NCBI RefSeq assembly: GCF_038396755.1
Contig: NZ_CP149822.1
Coordinates: forward strand, 186,001-250,000
Origin: Chitinophaga pollutisoli
GTDB lineage: Bacteria > Bacteroidota > Bacteroidia > Chitinophagales > Chitinophagaceae
Reading direction: 5' to 3'
Length of the DNA stretch: 64,000 nt
Part shown: in pieces, positions 23,601 to 32,651 of the stretch
Layout of the letters: every line of letters begins with the position of its first letter
Position numbering within the stretch: the stretch's first letter is position 1
Made by a program: the position numbers and the translations under genes
The notes under the pieces: generated by a model
The model's input: only the letters and a program-made list of their open reading frames with translations
Database searches by the model: none
What the model was told of the DNA's origin: nothing

Positions 23601-26600
23601 TCGTATTGCCGACGGTGGTAGCTGTCCCAGTTCCGGGTACATTGAAACGACCCCAATGCTCCTGGGACGCCACACGCAAGCTGCTATCAACGCCCATGCA
23701 AGCCAGGCTAAACTGATAACTGATCTCCTGCGCCGACAACAACTTGTTATAACCGCGGATTTGTTTCAACAGGGAAATATCGTTCGGGAGCGTCAGCACA
23801 TTATTCACATAGCCAATCTCCCATCCGCAGGACCCCGGCATAGTTCCAGTAGTTACGGCCGGACACAGCACTCCGTTTACATAGACCGCCAAGCTCCCAC
23901 CGTCAAGCCCCATATTAGATCCCTGTAACACCAGGTGTAACCATGGCCTCAATACTTCACTTGTGAGTTTCACTTTAAAATGCCGCGACCTTTCGATTTC
24001 CACAGAATTGCTGCCAGCATTCCCAGATTTTAGCTTGTAGATATCCAGCTCCATATTATCGGTTCCAATGCAAGCGCTCAGAAAATATCCGTCGGTCCCG
24101 GTAGAAATTGCCAGTTGCCCGTGTGGCAACAGCGGACTATATAGCCACATTTCCAATGTCTTGGTACCTGCACTCAAGGCATTGCCCAAATAGGTTTTAG
24201 ACAGGCTCAGGTCGGTAGCAGCAGGAGGACCGTTAAAAGTACAAGATTCAATATTCATTCCTGCAGCTTCCTCAGCCTGTGCGGCCTCCACGTCGGACAA
24301 CGGAATAACCCCCTCCGGCGGAACCGTTCTGACAAGATTGCCCGCCTGATCATAATAATATAATGTGTAATGATATTCATTCTCGGTGTGTGTGATTGAC
24401 AGCTTCCCGCCAGCCCCAGAACAGTCCCGGATATATTCTGCCCGGAATGCGCGTTTGACTTCCTCCATGTAAAGATCGTATGAGCTCATGCCATTGTAAG
24501 CGGCATGTTGCACCATAGAAAAAAGGCATTCATATGGATCTACCTGCGTAACGCCGAATGCCGGGATATTCACCAATTTACTGGTAACCGGGATGACATT
24601 GGAATCAAGGGATCGTTTCATCCTTGCATAATCCCAATATCCCAATGTAAAACCAAACCGATGGTTGAGGAAATTGGTAATGATTGTTTCGTAGTTTGGG
24701 TGCGTGGCAGCGAGATTGGTCAAGTTTTCGGCTGCCAGCGCAGTAAATCCTTGCTGCAATTCATCGCCAGTAATAAAACCTTTTCCTTGCCCGTTCAGGA
24801 ACACAGGCAGGCTCACTTCTCTCGGGAGAAGGTAAGCGCATGCTCCACAACTGTTTACCAGTGCCGTCAATTCCGCTTCGTTTAAGGTCATGGCTGGCCC
24901 AAATTCATTGACCAGGTATTGGTAGAATGAAGGCCTGGGTGTCGGGAGGCCATTGTGCGCTTGTTGCAATTCCCTTACCCGGGAGCAGATTTCAGGGTTG
25001 GAATTTAGTATAACGGGCGGCGCCAATGGCATAGGCTTAGCATGCGGATAGGGCATGTCAATCAACCAGGGATTACAATCTGCTGACAGGTTTGTAATGG
25101 CAAGAACAGTCTTGATTACCTCCTTAAAGTCTTTTGGGGTTCCCGCCACCTGATCCGGATGCGTACTTGCCCCATTGGGATGTCGGATATCCACTCCCTT
25201 TTTACATAATTCTATCAGTTTGGTACGTAGCGTCACTTTCTTTACAGCCCAATCCGGTAAACCCGTGCCGCACTGCTCCAGCCGACTTATCCAAAGATCT
25301 GCCTGATCATCACAAACGGTGTTCATCTGCAATTGCATCTGAGCTACGCCTTCCTTTCTGATTTCATTCATCGTTTCAAGGCTAGGCACGGCGTAATCAA
25401 CATTATTTAGCCTGGACTGCTTCGTTTTAAGCGCATCAGGGCAGCCGGTGGTAGTTGAGAAAGATTGTACAGCAGTCAATCCGTTATTAAATGCGTGGCA
25501 TTCAACTACCCAAACCCCAGAAAAAGGCACTCGCTCCCCAGTAGACTCAAAAACAAATTCCACGCATGTATTTGAAAAATCTTTTACCTCAAATAGTGTT
25601 GCATTAGGATCACTACAAACCAAGCCTTCATATGGCGGAAATGAATAAACAGTGTACAAACTCGAAGTTCCCGTAGTATTGTATCTAAACTCTGTACCAG
25701 ATCCTTCACTTACCTGGATAGTCGAGCAATTCATCGAGCATTTAAAAACCGTCGCATTTCTAAAGGTATACTGCACGCCTTGCAGTTCAACAGTGAAGCA
25801 ATCATGCCATTCTTTCGTTTTTGTAATGCAAGTCGGCCCCGAAATATTATTTATTTGTGGCGTATAGGGATAGATTGCAATATCAAACGCGTTATTCTTG
25901 AAATTATACTCGCCAACTTTCTGTGTAGCGTAGAAACTCCCCGGATACAAGCAGTTGTTTGGCGGACACTGAATGAGCCAAACATTCTCCAAATATTCCT
26001 CAGGTGCATCGGCCTGAGACGATTTGATAAAAAGGCAATTATAGAAATTTATGGACGCAGGGTTTTGGCAATAATTTGCCGCTACTGGAGGAACGTCCTT
26101 ACTACCTTCTACTGCAATATAACTCACTGATTGCCCATTCTCAACATTATCCCACATTCTATAACCCTTCCTTCGGCCGCTTGTACCTAGGTCCAGCGTA
26201 AATGAAACGCCGGAACAGGGAATTACGGTAGTGCCCCCGGAGCAAATCACATCTTTTACACCTAGCGTCGAAACATCAATATCCTTATGGATAATGATCA
26301 TTTTCTCTGTATCATTCACAAGGAAAGTTGAAGCGGCAACCTGCTGTAGGGTTCCATATTCCTGTGGATAATAAAACTGAACGGTCATTGAGCGCGCAGC
26401 CCTGCCACCTTCATACCTTACCCTCACCGTTTGATTATTGCCGGTAACAGATACGGGAGTAAAAGTAAACGCCCCAGCCGGAGGACACCCTTCACCCACA
26501 CCAACAGGTGTGCCTACAGTGCAAGCATCCCGGCAATAGGATGCGTTCCCATTACGCGCTGTTTGGTAATACTTCTGCTTCAACTCCATATAAGCCGCGA

Positions 26601-29199
26601 CATACATCTTCCATTCACGATCGGGAATCCGGCAGGATGGTGAAGGGCTGCAATAATTCCAGTTGTTATCCTCCTCATTTACATTCGTAATCTCACCATT
26701 CTTGGAAACACAATACAACATGAAGTCGACGTACTTATTGATATTCTTAACCGTGTCGGTTACAAGACCTATAACACGGGATGAGTATTTATTCAAATCT
26801 TCCCGAAATGCGGTAAGGGAACTGTACCCAGGCGCCTGAGGAGCAAAGAACGGATCTCTGGCAGAGAGCCAAAGCGGATTGTCTTTATCCCACTGCGCAC
26901 CGGCGCCCAGGACCACCGGAATATCGGTAGTGGAATTAATCATCGACTTTACGCGATCGTCCCATTTCAGGTAGGCAATATTATCCTCGCAGTACATAAG
27001 ACCACATGCTTCCGGATGATATCCCTGAAACCGCTCTGCCCACTCCTGCCGCCAGCTATACACCAGATTCTTCAGTGTAAAGCTGGAGTCGTTTACAGAC
27101 AACTTACCGCCATCCTGAAGTTGTACAATATTCTTTATGTAAGTTGTATCTGTTCGTGGAAGTGGGGGGAAAACTGTTCGCCAATACAAGTGCAACACGT
27201 TAACACTTTGTTCCAGCGCCAACGTATCCTTGTTGAACAACGCATATTGCCCATATGGGCTAACATCCCGCTGAAGCAATTCTTTCAGTTGTTTACAGGG
27301 GTCAACCGCGCATGTCGCCTGCGCCAGTTCACATGCGGCACTTAGTCTATTATATAGCGAATCAGTCCAGGCACTTACAACAGTTGTATCTGTAATATTA
27401 ATAGCATTGAGTGCAAGTAACTTTTCCTTAACTTTAGATCTGAAATCCGCTTTTGTACCTAGTGTCCATTTGCAGGTTTTGCAATCGTCGAAGCAGCCTC
27501 CAAAATCTACCGCCCTTAATTCTTCAATGACAAAATCGAACTTCTTCCGCAATTTATTGGACGCAACCGTTACATATTGATCAACACGCTGCCGGATTTC
27601 GTCAGGTTTAAGCCGCGCTTGCATTTGAACATAATAGTTCCCCTTTCGTGTAAAATCGAAGGTTACATCTTTCTTTAAAGCAGCATTACTCCCCGAACAT
27701 GCAGAATCCGGTGGTGCGCCAGCCATAACAACCGTGTCAGGTGTAAAATCCGAACAATCGCTGCTAACGGTCAATACGATCTCAAATCCGCAGGCGGTGC
27801 AAAACTGCTTATTACCTGTGTTAATCTGGCTGTATAGTCGTTCCATTTCCACAGAGAACTTTATTGGACCTGTTTCATTGGCAATATAGGTTTGCGCCGC
27901 GCTCAAAGTAAGTTTGCCCGGATCGTAGGTAAAATCCGCATTTTTAAACAGGGCTACAGTCACTGGTTTGGGCACAGGTCTTCCTGGCAATGGATCCAGG
28001 TTGGCGGGTTCACTGCCGCTCAAGGCCGTAGCAACTGTTTTTCCGGACAAATTCACATAGCTGACGGAAACCTGACCATTGGGATCAATCACCGTATTCT
28101 TTGTGTAATGTGAAGCGTCACCGGCATCGTTGCCAAACAACCGATATATTTCCTTTCTGGTTGGTTTGCTATAGAAATAACGGGTAGCGCGGGATGAATC
28201 ATTCGTCGGGTCTTTTTTCGGCTGAAACATGGCCCCTACACCTCCCTGCGAAGCAATACGGCCGGTGTTGTCGTTTGTATAATAACGTAAACTGAAGGGG
28301 TATTTTCCTGCATCAGGAACCGCGCTATGATTATCAATTGCTTTGAAATCGTTTTGCATTGAATAGTATCTTGACGCACCGGCAGCATCCGACATCGGAG
28401 GAATAAGGTAATCACAACTTCTGTCTTCGGGCGCCACGTCCATCCAGCTATATGCCGTATTGTCCAGTTTTCGGTTTAACCGTGGATAAAAATTAAGCGT
28501 AGTCATCCCTGCCAATGGTGCGGGCAGCACCTCAACAGCCGGACGGCCGTACTGGTCATAGATTGTTGATTGTACAACCGCCTCCAGGCCATCCACACCG
28601 GCTACTGATGTGGAATTCTTCATGAGTGTAACTGACTGGCGATTTTTCAATGATTTATCGAAATAACTGACTACTTCTTTTCGCTTTCCTTCTTCCGCAT
28701 ATGCAGCAGAATATTGCCAGTTAAGTTCGGGATAGTGCCAAGTGTTCGACAACACAATCACGCCGCTGGTTGCGGCAGAAGCGCCTCCTGCCGGCGCATA
28801 TGTCATATTGTATTCCCAGGATTCCTCCTCCCGAATTCCTGTCGATGTATTATACGAGAACGTGCGATACCTGACGAGCAAAAATTTAGAATGATGGACC
28901 AGGTTAATGGTATATCCTTGTTCTGAAAGACTTACGCGGGTTGCATTATTTCTGAAATATTTCGCGACTGTATCCCTGGGCGGGGTAGGGTTGATCAGGA
29001 GCCGGCTGCCTGCTGCTGACTCCTCGTCAATAAATGTCCATTCCAGATCGTATTGCTTCCCTGCTACGGCCGTCCAATTCAACACAATCCTGTGCGGCCC
29101 CGTTTCTGACGTCAGTCCTGCGCCAGATTGACATCGGTACCTGCGAAAAGGCAGGCAGCGTACTCGCTGCATTTTCGTCCTCGTTTGCGAACATTGCAA
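20668..29199 (-). CDS. Giant Rhs/YD-repeat protein with C-terminal Fic/Doc toxin tip
   Basis: The main frame of 2843 codons. Its 5' ~30 codons as drawn are out-of-frame read-through: the real N-terminus with the signal peptide is the frame at 29027-29737, and the join lies around 29110-29135 (see that entry). The first ~1600 residues are Cys-containing and unassigned. A LamG/concanavalin-like domain lies at ~1665-1835 (TLEMWLYSPLLPHGQLAIS). YD repeats follow to ~2440 (RYDAENRLTEAITG, YRYDQLNRLTQMRHH, YKYDPSGNRVYKE). The core-closing signature is at ~2510-2590 (YRYGFNGKENDNEVKG, FLSVDPLTSDYAYYTPYQF, TPVWATDLDGAEE). The variable tip ends in a Fic/Doc domain with GHMFIDGNKRTAV near 2785, the nucleotide-transferase motif. 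It is exported to the surface and probably forms a toxin shell. Last large gene of the 42.4-20.4 kb operon. Confidence 0.85.
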   Translation of the reverse strand: MQCSQTRTKMQRVRCLPFRRYRCQSGAGLTSETGPHRIVLNWTAVAGKQYDLEWTFIDEESAAGSRLLINPTPPRDTVAKYFRNNATRVSLSEQGYTINLVHHSKFLLVRYRTFSYNTSTGIREEESWEYNMTYAPAGGASAATSGVIVLSNTWHYPELNWQYSAAYAEEGKRKEVVSYFDKSLKNRQSVTLMKNSTSVAGVDGLEAVVQSTIYDQYGRPAVEVLPAPLAGMTTLNFYPRLNRKLDNTAYSWMDVAPEDRSCDYLIPPMSDAAGASRYYSMQNDFKAIDNHSAVPDAGKYPFSLRYYTNDNTGRIASQGGVGAMFQPKKDPTNDSSRATRYFYSKPTRKEIYRLFGNDAGDASHYTKNTVIDPNGQVSVSYVNLSGKTVATALSGSEPANLDPLPGRPVPKPVTVALFKNADFTYDPGKLTLSAAQTYIANETGPIKFSVEMERLYSQINTGNKQFCTACGFEIVLTVSSDCSDFTPDTVVMAGAPPDSACSGSNAALKKDVTFDFTRKGNYYVQMQARLKPDEIRQRVDQYVTVASNKLRKKFDFVIEELRAVDFGGCFDDCKTCKWTLGTKADFRSKVKEKLLALNAINITDTTVVSAWTDSLYNRLSAACELAQATCAVDPCKQLKELLQRDVSPYGQYALFNKDTLALEQSVNVLHLYWRTVFPPLPRTDTTYIKNIVQLQDGGKLSVNDSSFTLKNLVYSWRQEWAERFQGYHPEACGLMYCEDNIAYLKWDDRVKSMINSTTDIPVVLGAGAQWDKDNPLWLSARDPFFAPQAPGYSSLTAFREDLNKYSSRVIGLVTDTVKNINKYVDFMLYCVSKNGEITNVNEEDNNWNYCSPSPSCRIPDREWKMYVAAYMELKQKYYQTARNGNASYCRDACTVGTPVGVGEGCPPAGAFTFTPVSVTGNNQTVRVRYEGGRAARSMTVQFYYPQEYGTLQQVAASTFLVNDTEKMIIIHKDIDVSTLGVKDVICSGGTTVIPCSGVSFTLDLGTSGRRKGYRMWDNVENGQSVSYIAVEGSKDVPPVAANYCQNPASINFYNCLFIKSSQADAPEEYLENVWLIQCPPNNCLYPGSFYATQKVGEYNFKNNAFDIAIYPYTPQINNISGPTCITKTKEWHDCFTVELQGVQYTFRNATVFKCSMNCSTIQVSEGSGTEFRYNTTGTSSLYTVYSFPPYEGLVCSDPNATLFEVKDFSNTCVEFVFESTGERVPFSGVWVVECHAFNNGLTAVQSFSTTTGCPDALKTKQSRLNNVDYAVPSLETMNEIRKEGVAQMQLQMNTVCDDQADLWISRLEQCGTGLPDWAVKKVTLRTKLIELCKKGVDIRHPNGASTHPDQVAGTPKDFKEVIKTVLAITNLSADCNPWLIDMPYPHAKPMPLAPPVILNSNPEICSRVRELQQAHNGLPTPRPSFYQYLVNEFGPAMTLNEAELTALVNSCGACAYLLPREVSLPVFLNGQGKGFITGDELQQGFTALAAENLTNLAATHPNYETIITNFLNHRFGFTLGYWDYARMKRSLDSNVIPVTSKLVNIPAFGVTQVDPYECLFSMVQHAAYNGMSSYDLYMEEVKRAFRAEYIRDCSGAGGKLSITHTENEYHYTLYYYDQAGNLVRTVPPEGVIPLSDVEAAQAEEAAGMNIESCTFNGPPAATDLSLSKTYLGNALSAGTKTLEMWLYSPLLPHGQLAISTGTDGYFLSACIGTDNMELDIYKLKSGNAGSNSVEIERSRHFKVKLTSEVLRPWLHLVLQGSNMGLDGGSLAVYVNGVLCPAVTTGTMPGSCGWEIGYVNNVLTLPNDISLLKQIRGYNKLLSAQEISYQFSLACMGVDSSLRVASQEHWGRFNVPGTGTATTVGNTTTETKHSRIFPVHHLNTTYAYQSLNGVFRQESPDAGVSDMWYDLLGRVVASRNAQQLKDGRMSYTEFDNQGRVLEAGEKAAPTEWPTTFMSDSLARAFIDNNKATRKHYVINVYDESLTGMLGQGAYQEDVQANLVQENLRKRVSASLLYEHPAASPVATIYSYDILGNVKSMLMKLPDFHFKRIDYNYDLASGKVLFVRYKHNAANKFIYQYRYDAENRLTEAITGIQTTSADDWGIASSRQNAYYKYYKHGPLARTQLGGNIQGLDFVYTLQGWLKAINGQKQGVDIGKDGHAGINATFATDVFNYSLDYFNGDYAPVSSPPTGPAPDFPLAWPYNETPGTGRSLFNGNIARVTMGRTNGSTVTETVGYTYRYDQLNRLTQMRHHAGIGNGNFAADIKYGENIAYDANGNIKTFQRNGHDAGGILMDDLTYAYPVIGGKLTQNRLRHITDAAPANANYTTDLKTQPVDNYEYDDIGNLTKDSSEGIRHITWTVTGKIEEIQKNNGYIRYKYDPSGNRVYKEVSLGGPAVRTWYVRDAQGNLLALYSDNGTAVVTWEEQHLYGSSRLGYWRLGVNSSQTLTTAWNEAPGNTLYELTNHLGNTMVVVTGAKTSEGKATVMSMQDYYSFGSIMPGRNWENSYLGKRYRYGFNGKENDNEVKGIEGSQQDYGMRIYDPRVGKFLSVDPLTSDYAYYTPYQFAGNTPVWATDLDGAEENTTGTYTYRPPVLSRVNMVMIHGNAHVASAVHRQPSVRADTRSSLERQIQKQKAEETQLYRQLYETQGGASFRILHGAGEAVTAAVGDLALNAAWKIAAKYGKQAYNVARTEMSAARMALSGASKEARLAMYGSKALEGSSPALRLAEPFDDVSFANEIIAINKTTEGGGVILNTTPMSAINSAMYYETAAEQGAAIFRSISHGHMFIDGNKRTAVAAFESFAKKHGLSTVGKDEMSNVATEVAKGKLTDVSEIAKKLIKNE

Positions 29200-29737
29200 C
29201 TGGTGGCGCTGTAGGGTCGGTCATATACGACCTGTCCACAATTACCATGCTCGTCAATGTAAAAACGCCAGGAATGCTTTCTCCAAGTTCCGCAGATTCA
29301 ATTGAATTGATCGTAATTTTCACTTTATGCCCGTTCAGAAAACGAAAGACGTCCTGTTCCTTATAAGCCAGACCTGTAGCTGTGTCATACTTTACTTCAA
29401 GTGAAACCTCATCCTCTACTAGTGGCTCAATTTGGCCAGGCTGACTCCAATACTCCACTTTCAGCCGGATTTTGCCAGTAAATGGCTTTTTTATATCTAT
29501 TACAGAATCGGCGTTCAACGCAAACACAATAAGGTTTGAAACCTTATGATTGTTTATCAGCTCCCAGTTATACCCAGGGTTTTGAAATTTCTCATCTCTT
29601 AACAAAAGCGTATCTCCCGCTTTGATGCGGCCAGTCAGACGGATTTGGTAAGGTTCTTCGCTGGCTATCACGGGCTGGCCCAGCAAAATGGTTAAAAGGG
29701 CTATCAGGAATATTCTAATCATGCGAAACTGCAGCAT
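29027..29737 (-). CDS. N-terminal portion of the Rhs protein, separated by a frameshift
   Basis: Starts with a signal peptide (MIRIFLIALLTILLGQPVIA) and a beta-rich region with an FN3-like feel (GYNWELINNH, KIRLKVEYWSQPG). Around 29110-29135 the homologous continuation switches to the frame of the 8.5-kb ORF: past QVPMSI this frame becomes low-quality sequence (RTDVRNGAAQD), whereas the other frame supplies GLTSETGPHRIVLNWTAVAG, then DLEWTF. One extra base (or two missing) in that interval accounts for it. No homopolymer is present there, unlike the two frameshifts in the SpvB-like gene. It could be a real mutation that would disable export of the Rhs body, or a sequencing error. As a stand-alone product it would be a 236-aa secreted stub. 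Confidence 0.7.
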   Translation of the reverse strand: MLQFRMIRIFLIALLTILLGQPVIASEEPYQIRLTGRIKAGDTLLLRDEKFQNPGYNWELINNHKVSNLIVFALNADSVIDIKKPFTGKIRLKVEYWSQPGQIEPLVEDEVSLEVKYDTATGLAYKEQDVFRFLNGHKVKITINSIESAELGESIPGVFTLTSMVIVDRSYMTDPTAPPVAMFANEDENAASTLPAFSQVPMSIWRRTDVRNGAAQDCVELDGRSREAIRSGMDIY

Positions 29738-29749
29738 AAAATGGAAATA

Positions 29750-30526
29750 TTATTGGATCACAATGAGATCATAGTCTTTGTACTCCGATACGGGTTTATA
29801 ACCTTCCGCAGTACGCACTACAAAACGGGACGAGGAAAAAATCGAGAGAGCCGGCTCTCCTAGCATCCATTGATCCGCAGAAGCCTCCAGAATCCGGTCT
29901 TTTTCATTATTCAGCGGATCTGACTGGTCGGTCAACCGGCAGTAGGATTGCCTGATAAATCCTTCATGGTCAATACCAATACGATATTCTTTACAGGTAA
30001 TATGATTCGGACGCTCCAGGGAAATCCAACGCAGACCATTCAATTTCTTCTGCTTAATCGAATACCCCTCTCCTGTCAGGAAAGCAGAGATAGCACTCGG
30101 AGACGGGAATGGATTGGGAATTGCCTGCTGGGATCGGGAGACAAAGATCTTCTCTGCTTTGTGGTCCACAATCAGCTGCATTTCCGTATTTGACAAAATT
30201 TCCTGGTCGCCCAGCTTATAATAAACAAGGGAGTCCAGTTTTGCATAGCGGTATATTTGCCGGATTGTGCCGATACTTTCAGCGGGGTCTAAAACGGAAA
30301 CACTTCCTGATACTTCGAAGGCTTTGATACTATCCATCCGATGAAATACGCTTCCCAGGTCCTCTAGTATCACTAATTCAGCGGCAGAAACCGTTTCACT
30401 GGCGGCCGGCGCATCCGTTTCCACTTTCCCGGCAGACTCCGTGTTTCGGAAAACGGGCATCGCTGCAATAATACCCGCTGATAACACAATTACCGCGGTT
30501 AAAAACATCAGCAAGCGCTTATTCAT
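29750..30526 (-). CDS. Hypothetical membrane-anchored/exported protein in the rhs operon
   Basis: 258 aa with an N-terminal hydrophobic segment (MFLTAVIVLSAGIIAAMPVF), an acidic linker and a ~190-residue beta-rich periplasmic domain (IRQIYRYAKLDSLVYYKLGD, MQLIVDHKAEKIFV, YRIGIDHEGFIRQSYCRL). The strand pattern, with paired reports on bound or pivoting chains, is faintly like LolA-type lipoprotein carriers, but I cannot assign it. It overlaps the preceding SpvB-like gene by 8 nt and is 12 nt before the rhs gene, so it is translated between the two giant proteins and may help their export or assembly. Confidence 0.65.
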   Translation of the reverse strand: MNKRLLMFLTAVIVLSAGIIAAMPVFRNTESAGKVETDAPAASETVSAAELVILEDLGSVFHRMDSIKAFEVSGSVSVLDPAESIGTIRQIYRYAKLDSLVYYKLGDQEILSNTEMQLIVDHKAEKIFVSRSQQAIPNPFPSPSAISAFLTGEGYSIKQKKLNGLRWISLERPNHITCKEYRIGIDHEGFIRQSYCRLTDQSDPLNNEKDRILEASADQWMLGEPALSIFSSSRFVVRTAEGYKPVSEYKDYDLIVIQ

Positions 30527-32651
30527 TTGGATTCTTTTTTATGTAAGAAGATCGGGTTTCCTTTATGGTGATGATTCCTTTTTCAGTTTCTTTTTTAAGC
30601 CGGATCAGACCGCCCTGCTCATCATATTCGTAAAGCGTCGCAAAATTATTGGCATCCAGCTCTGCCATTAACCGCATCGTACTTTCGTCATAAGCGTAAG
30701 TGACCGCCTGCCCACGCTCAGGGAAGATCCGGATATCATCAATGAAGATATCAGCGGTAGCGGATAGGGTCAGCGGGAACTGCGTCGGGCTTTGGGCGGT
30801 CACCTTTTTCATGTCCAGCCGGAATTCGAGCAATTTCCATTGTTCAACCTTTGCTTTGAAAACACCGGTAACATTTTTTCCATCCAGCGAAATCCGCAGC
30901 GGATAGCTGGTATCGTTTGGTGCATTATCTCTCACCCAAACCGATAGCAGATAAGTGCTATCAGACTGTGGGTTAAATCCGTAAAGATTGAGCCACGGTT
31001 GCGGCTTACGTGTATACTCCCCTTCGGAATTTGTTTCGATATAACTGCCGGGCGCATGTGTAAAATTGTAAGCTTGTGCCTTAAGGTTTACCGGCGAACT
31101 TGGCGTTATCCTTAAGCTGTATTTGCCAGTGTGGGCAGTAGAATCCGCCAGCCAGGTACTGGTTGCCGCGCCGACTATTTTACGGACGTCAAAATCATCG
31201 CCAAGGCAAGCTACAAAAGGCGCGCAGCGGTTCGTGAATTTATAATCCTCGAAACCGTCGTAATATAACTCCCTGCTTTGGGAGTTGCTACCGACGATGA
31301 CGGGCAATACTCCTTTAAAACCGTATTGGACGCCACTAAACTGACCGAGCGCATTCCGGTTTTCCAGTTCGTGTGAGTAACGATCGTACGATGTAATAGT
31401 TCTTGCCGCAACCCAGTTGTAAAGTGTGCCCCATTGCCATTTATAATTCGGATCATACGGGAACCAAAATACAGAAGTGACAGGAACCCACCTTTGCATA
31501 GCGTTATTGTATTGCCAGAAAGGCATGAAAGCTTCATACTGCCCGGCTTTCCGGAGACCGTCTTTCGGAAAATCCTCTCTGGACTTGCGCTCTGTCAGAT
31601 AAGCGAATTCCACATATGGCAGCCAGTTCCCCAAATGACCGGTGAGATATGGGTTAATGACCCTCGACATGGGGATAGTGCTGCATTCGTTACTTAAAGC
31701 ACACATATCAGGTGACGTTCCCCCACAGTTGTACCGCCGCCTTATCGGCGAACCGCCTGCTGTGGAAACAATCATATCATAAGGCTTGTCACTTCCTACC
31801 AAATTTCTGATGGTCCAGTATGGTGAGATATCTTGCGTTGCATTCAATATCTCTTCAAACGTTTGCCCAAAAATTTCAACAACCATTGCTGATGGTACAG
31901 TCGGTGTATTCGCTGCCTCGGTACTTACTTCCAATAAATGCTTTCCAACTGTTAGCCTTCTGGCTTTCATGTGATAATACTCACTTGAATTCCTGTAACC
32001 TCCACCGCTGGTCGGAACATTATCCAACAATATACCATCAATTTTCACCTCAATATTTCGGGACGCAGTATAACCTACGTAATAGACCTTATTGCTATCA
32101 ATCTCCACACAAGCCCTAAAGGTCAACCGCTGACCTGCTATTAGGGTATCATCAATCCACACACCCCTATTTCTTAAGCGACCCGGGCAACCTTGTTTAT
32201 AATCCCCAGCATATGGATATCCAAGCCACCAATTGCTTGCAGTTTCAGCTCGAACAACTCCTGTAGAGTCTATCAGAAGTGCGGCTTTGTTCCAGTTTTC
32301 TGCGACGGTTAAATTTATGTAGTTTGTTCGATCAGTAATTAGCCTCATCGAATCTCCTGCATTAAAATTCAAAGGCTTATAGCACGTCAATCCATCCGGC
32401 GTTTGCAAATACCCGGGCGGGCAATCACCAACGGGGACAGCAGAACAATGTGGGAAAGGATCGGAAACAATTGCGGAATTGTTAGTTGACCCGCAATAGT
32501 ACCGAACGGCAGTATTTGCACTTGCTCCTGCATTCATATTAAATGCATAATATGGCACTTCGTTATAAATAGCCTGATGCGAAGAAAAAGCGACCCTGAT
32601 CTTATCTTTTTCCCCTGCTATCAGATCTGCTTCACTACTCACATCATACAC
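30519..32651 (-). CDS. SpvB/Rhs-like giant protein, C-terminal segment (after frameshift)
   Basis: 710 codons. Its frame resumes the protein interrupted at the C5/G5 run 32659-32663. With six G on the minus strand the reading would be ITEG-GFEVYDVSSEADL and continue unbroken. Contents: an attached PA14-like module (TFRACVEIDSNKVYYVGYT, RLTVGKHLLEVS), a large unassigned region, a jelly-roll CBM-like domain (YLLSVWVRDN, FIDDIRIFPERGQAV), and a closing YD-type tail (YEYDEQGGLIRLKKE, GIITIKETRSSYIKK) that looks like a natural C-terminus for this family. Probably not translated independently. It overlaps the downstream 258-aa gene by 8 nt. Confidence 0.7.
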   Translation of the reverse strand: MYDVSSEADLIAGEKDKIRVAFSSHQAIYNEVPYYAFNMNAGASANTAVRYYCGSTNNSAIVSDPFPHCSAVPVGDCPPGYLQTPDGLTCYKPLNFNAGDSMRLITDRTNYINLTVAENWNKAALLIDSTGVVRAETASNWWLGYPYAGDYKQGCPGRLRNRGVWIDDTLIAGQRLTFRACVEIDSNKVYYVGYTASRNIEVKIDGILLDNVPTSGGGYRNSSEYYHMKARRLTVGKHLLEVSTEAANTPTVPSAMVVEIFGQTFEEILNATQDISPYWTIRNLVGSDKPYDMIVSTAGGSPIRRRYNCGGTSPDMCALSNECSTIPMSRVINPYLTGHLGNWLPYVEFAYLTERKSREDFPKDGLRKAGQYEAFMPFWQYNNAMQRWVPVTSVFWFPYDPNYKWQWGTLYNWVAARTITSYDRYSHELENRNALGQFSGVQYGFKGVLPVIVGSNSQSRELYYDGFEDYKFTNRCAPFVACLGDDFDVRKIVGAATSTWLADSTAHTGKYSLRITPSSPVNLKAQAYNFTHAPGSYIETNSEGEYTRKPQPWLNLYGFNPQSDSTYLLSVWVRDNAPNDTSYPLRISLDGKNVTGVFKAKVEQWKLLEFRLDMKKVTAQSPTQFPLTLSATADIFIDDIRIFPERGQAVTYAYDESTMRLMAELDANNFATLYEYDEQGGLIRLKKETEKGIITIKETRSSYIKKNPNE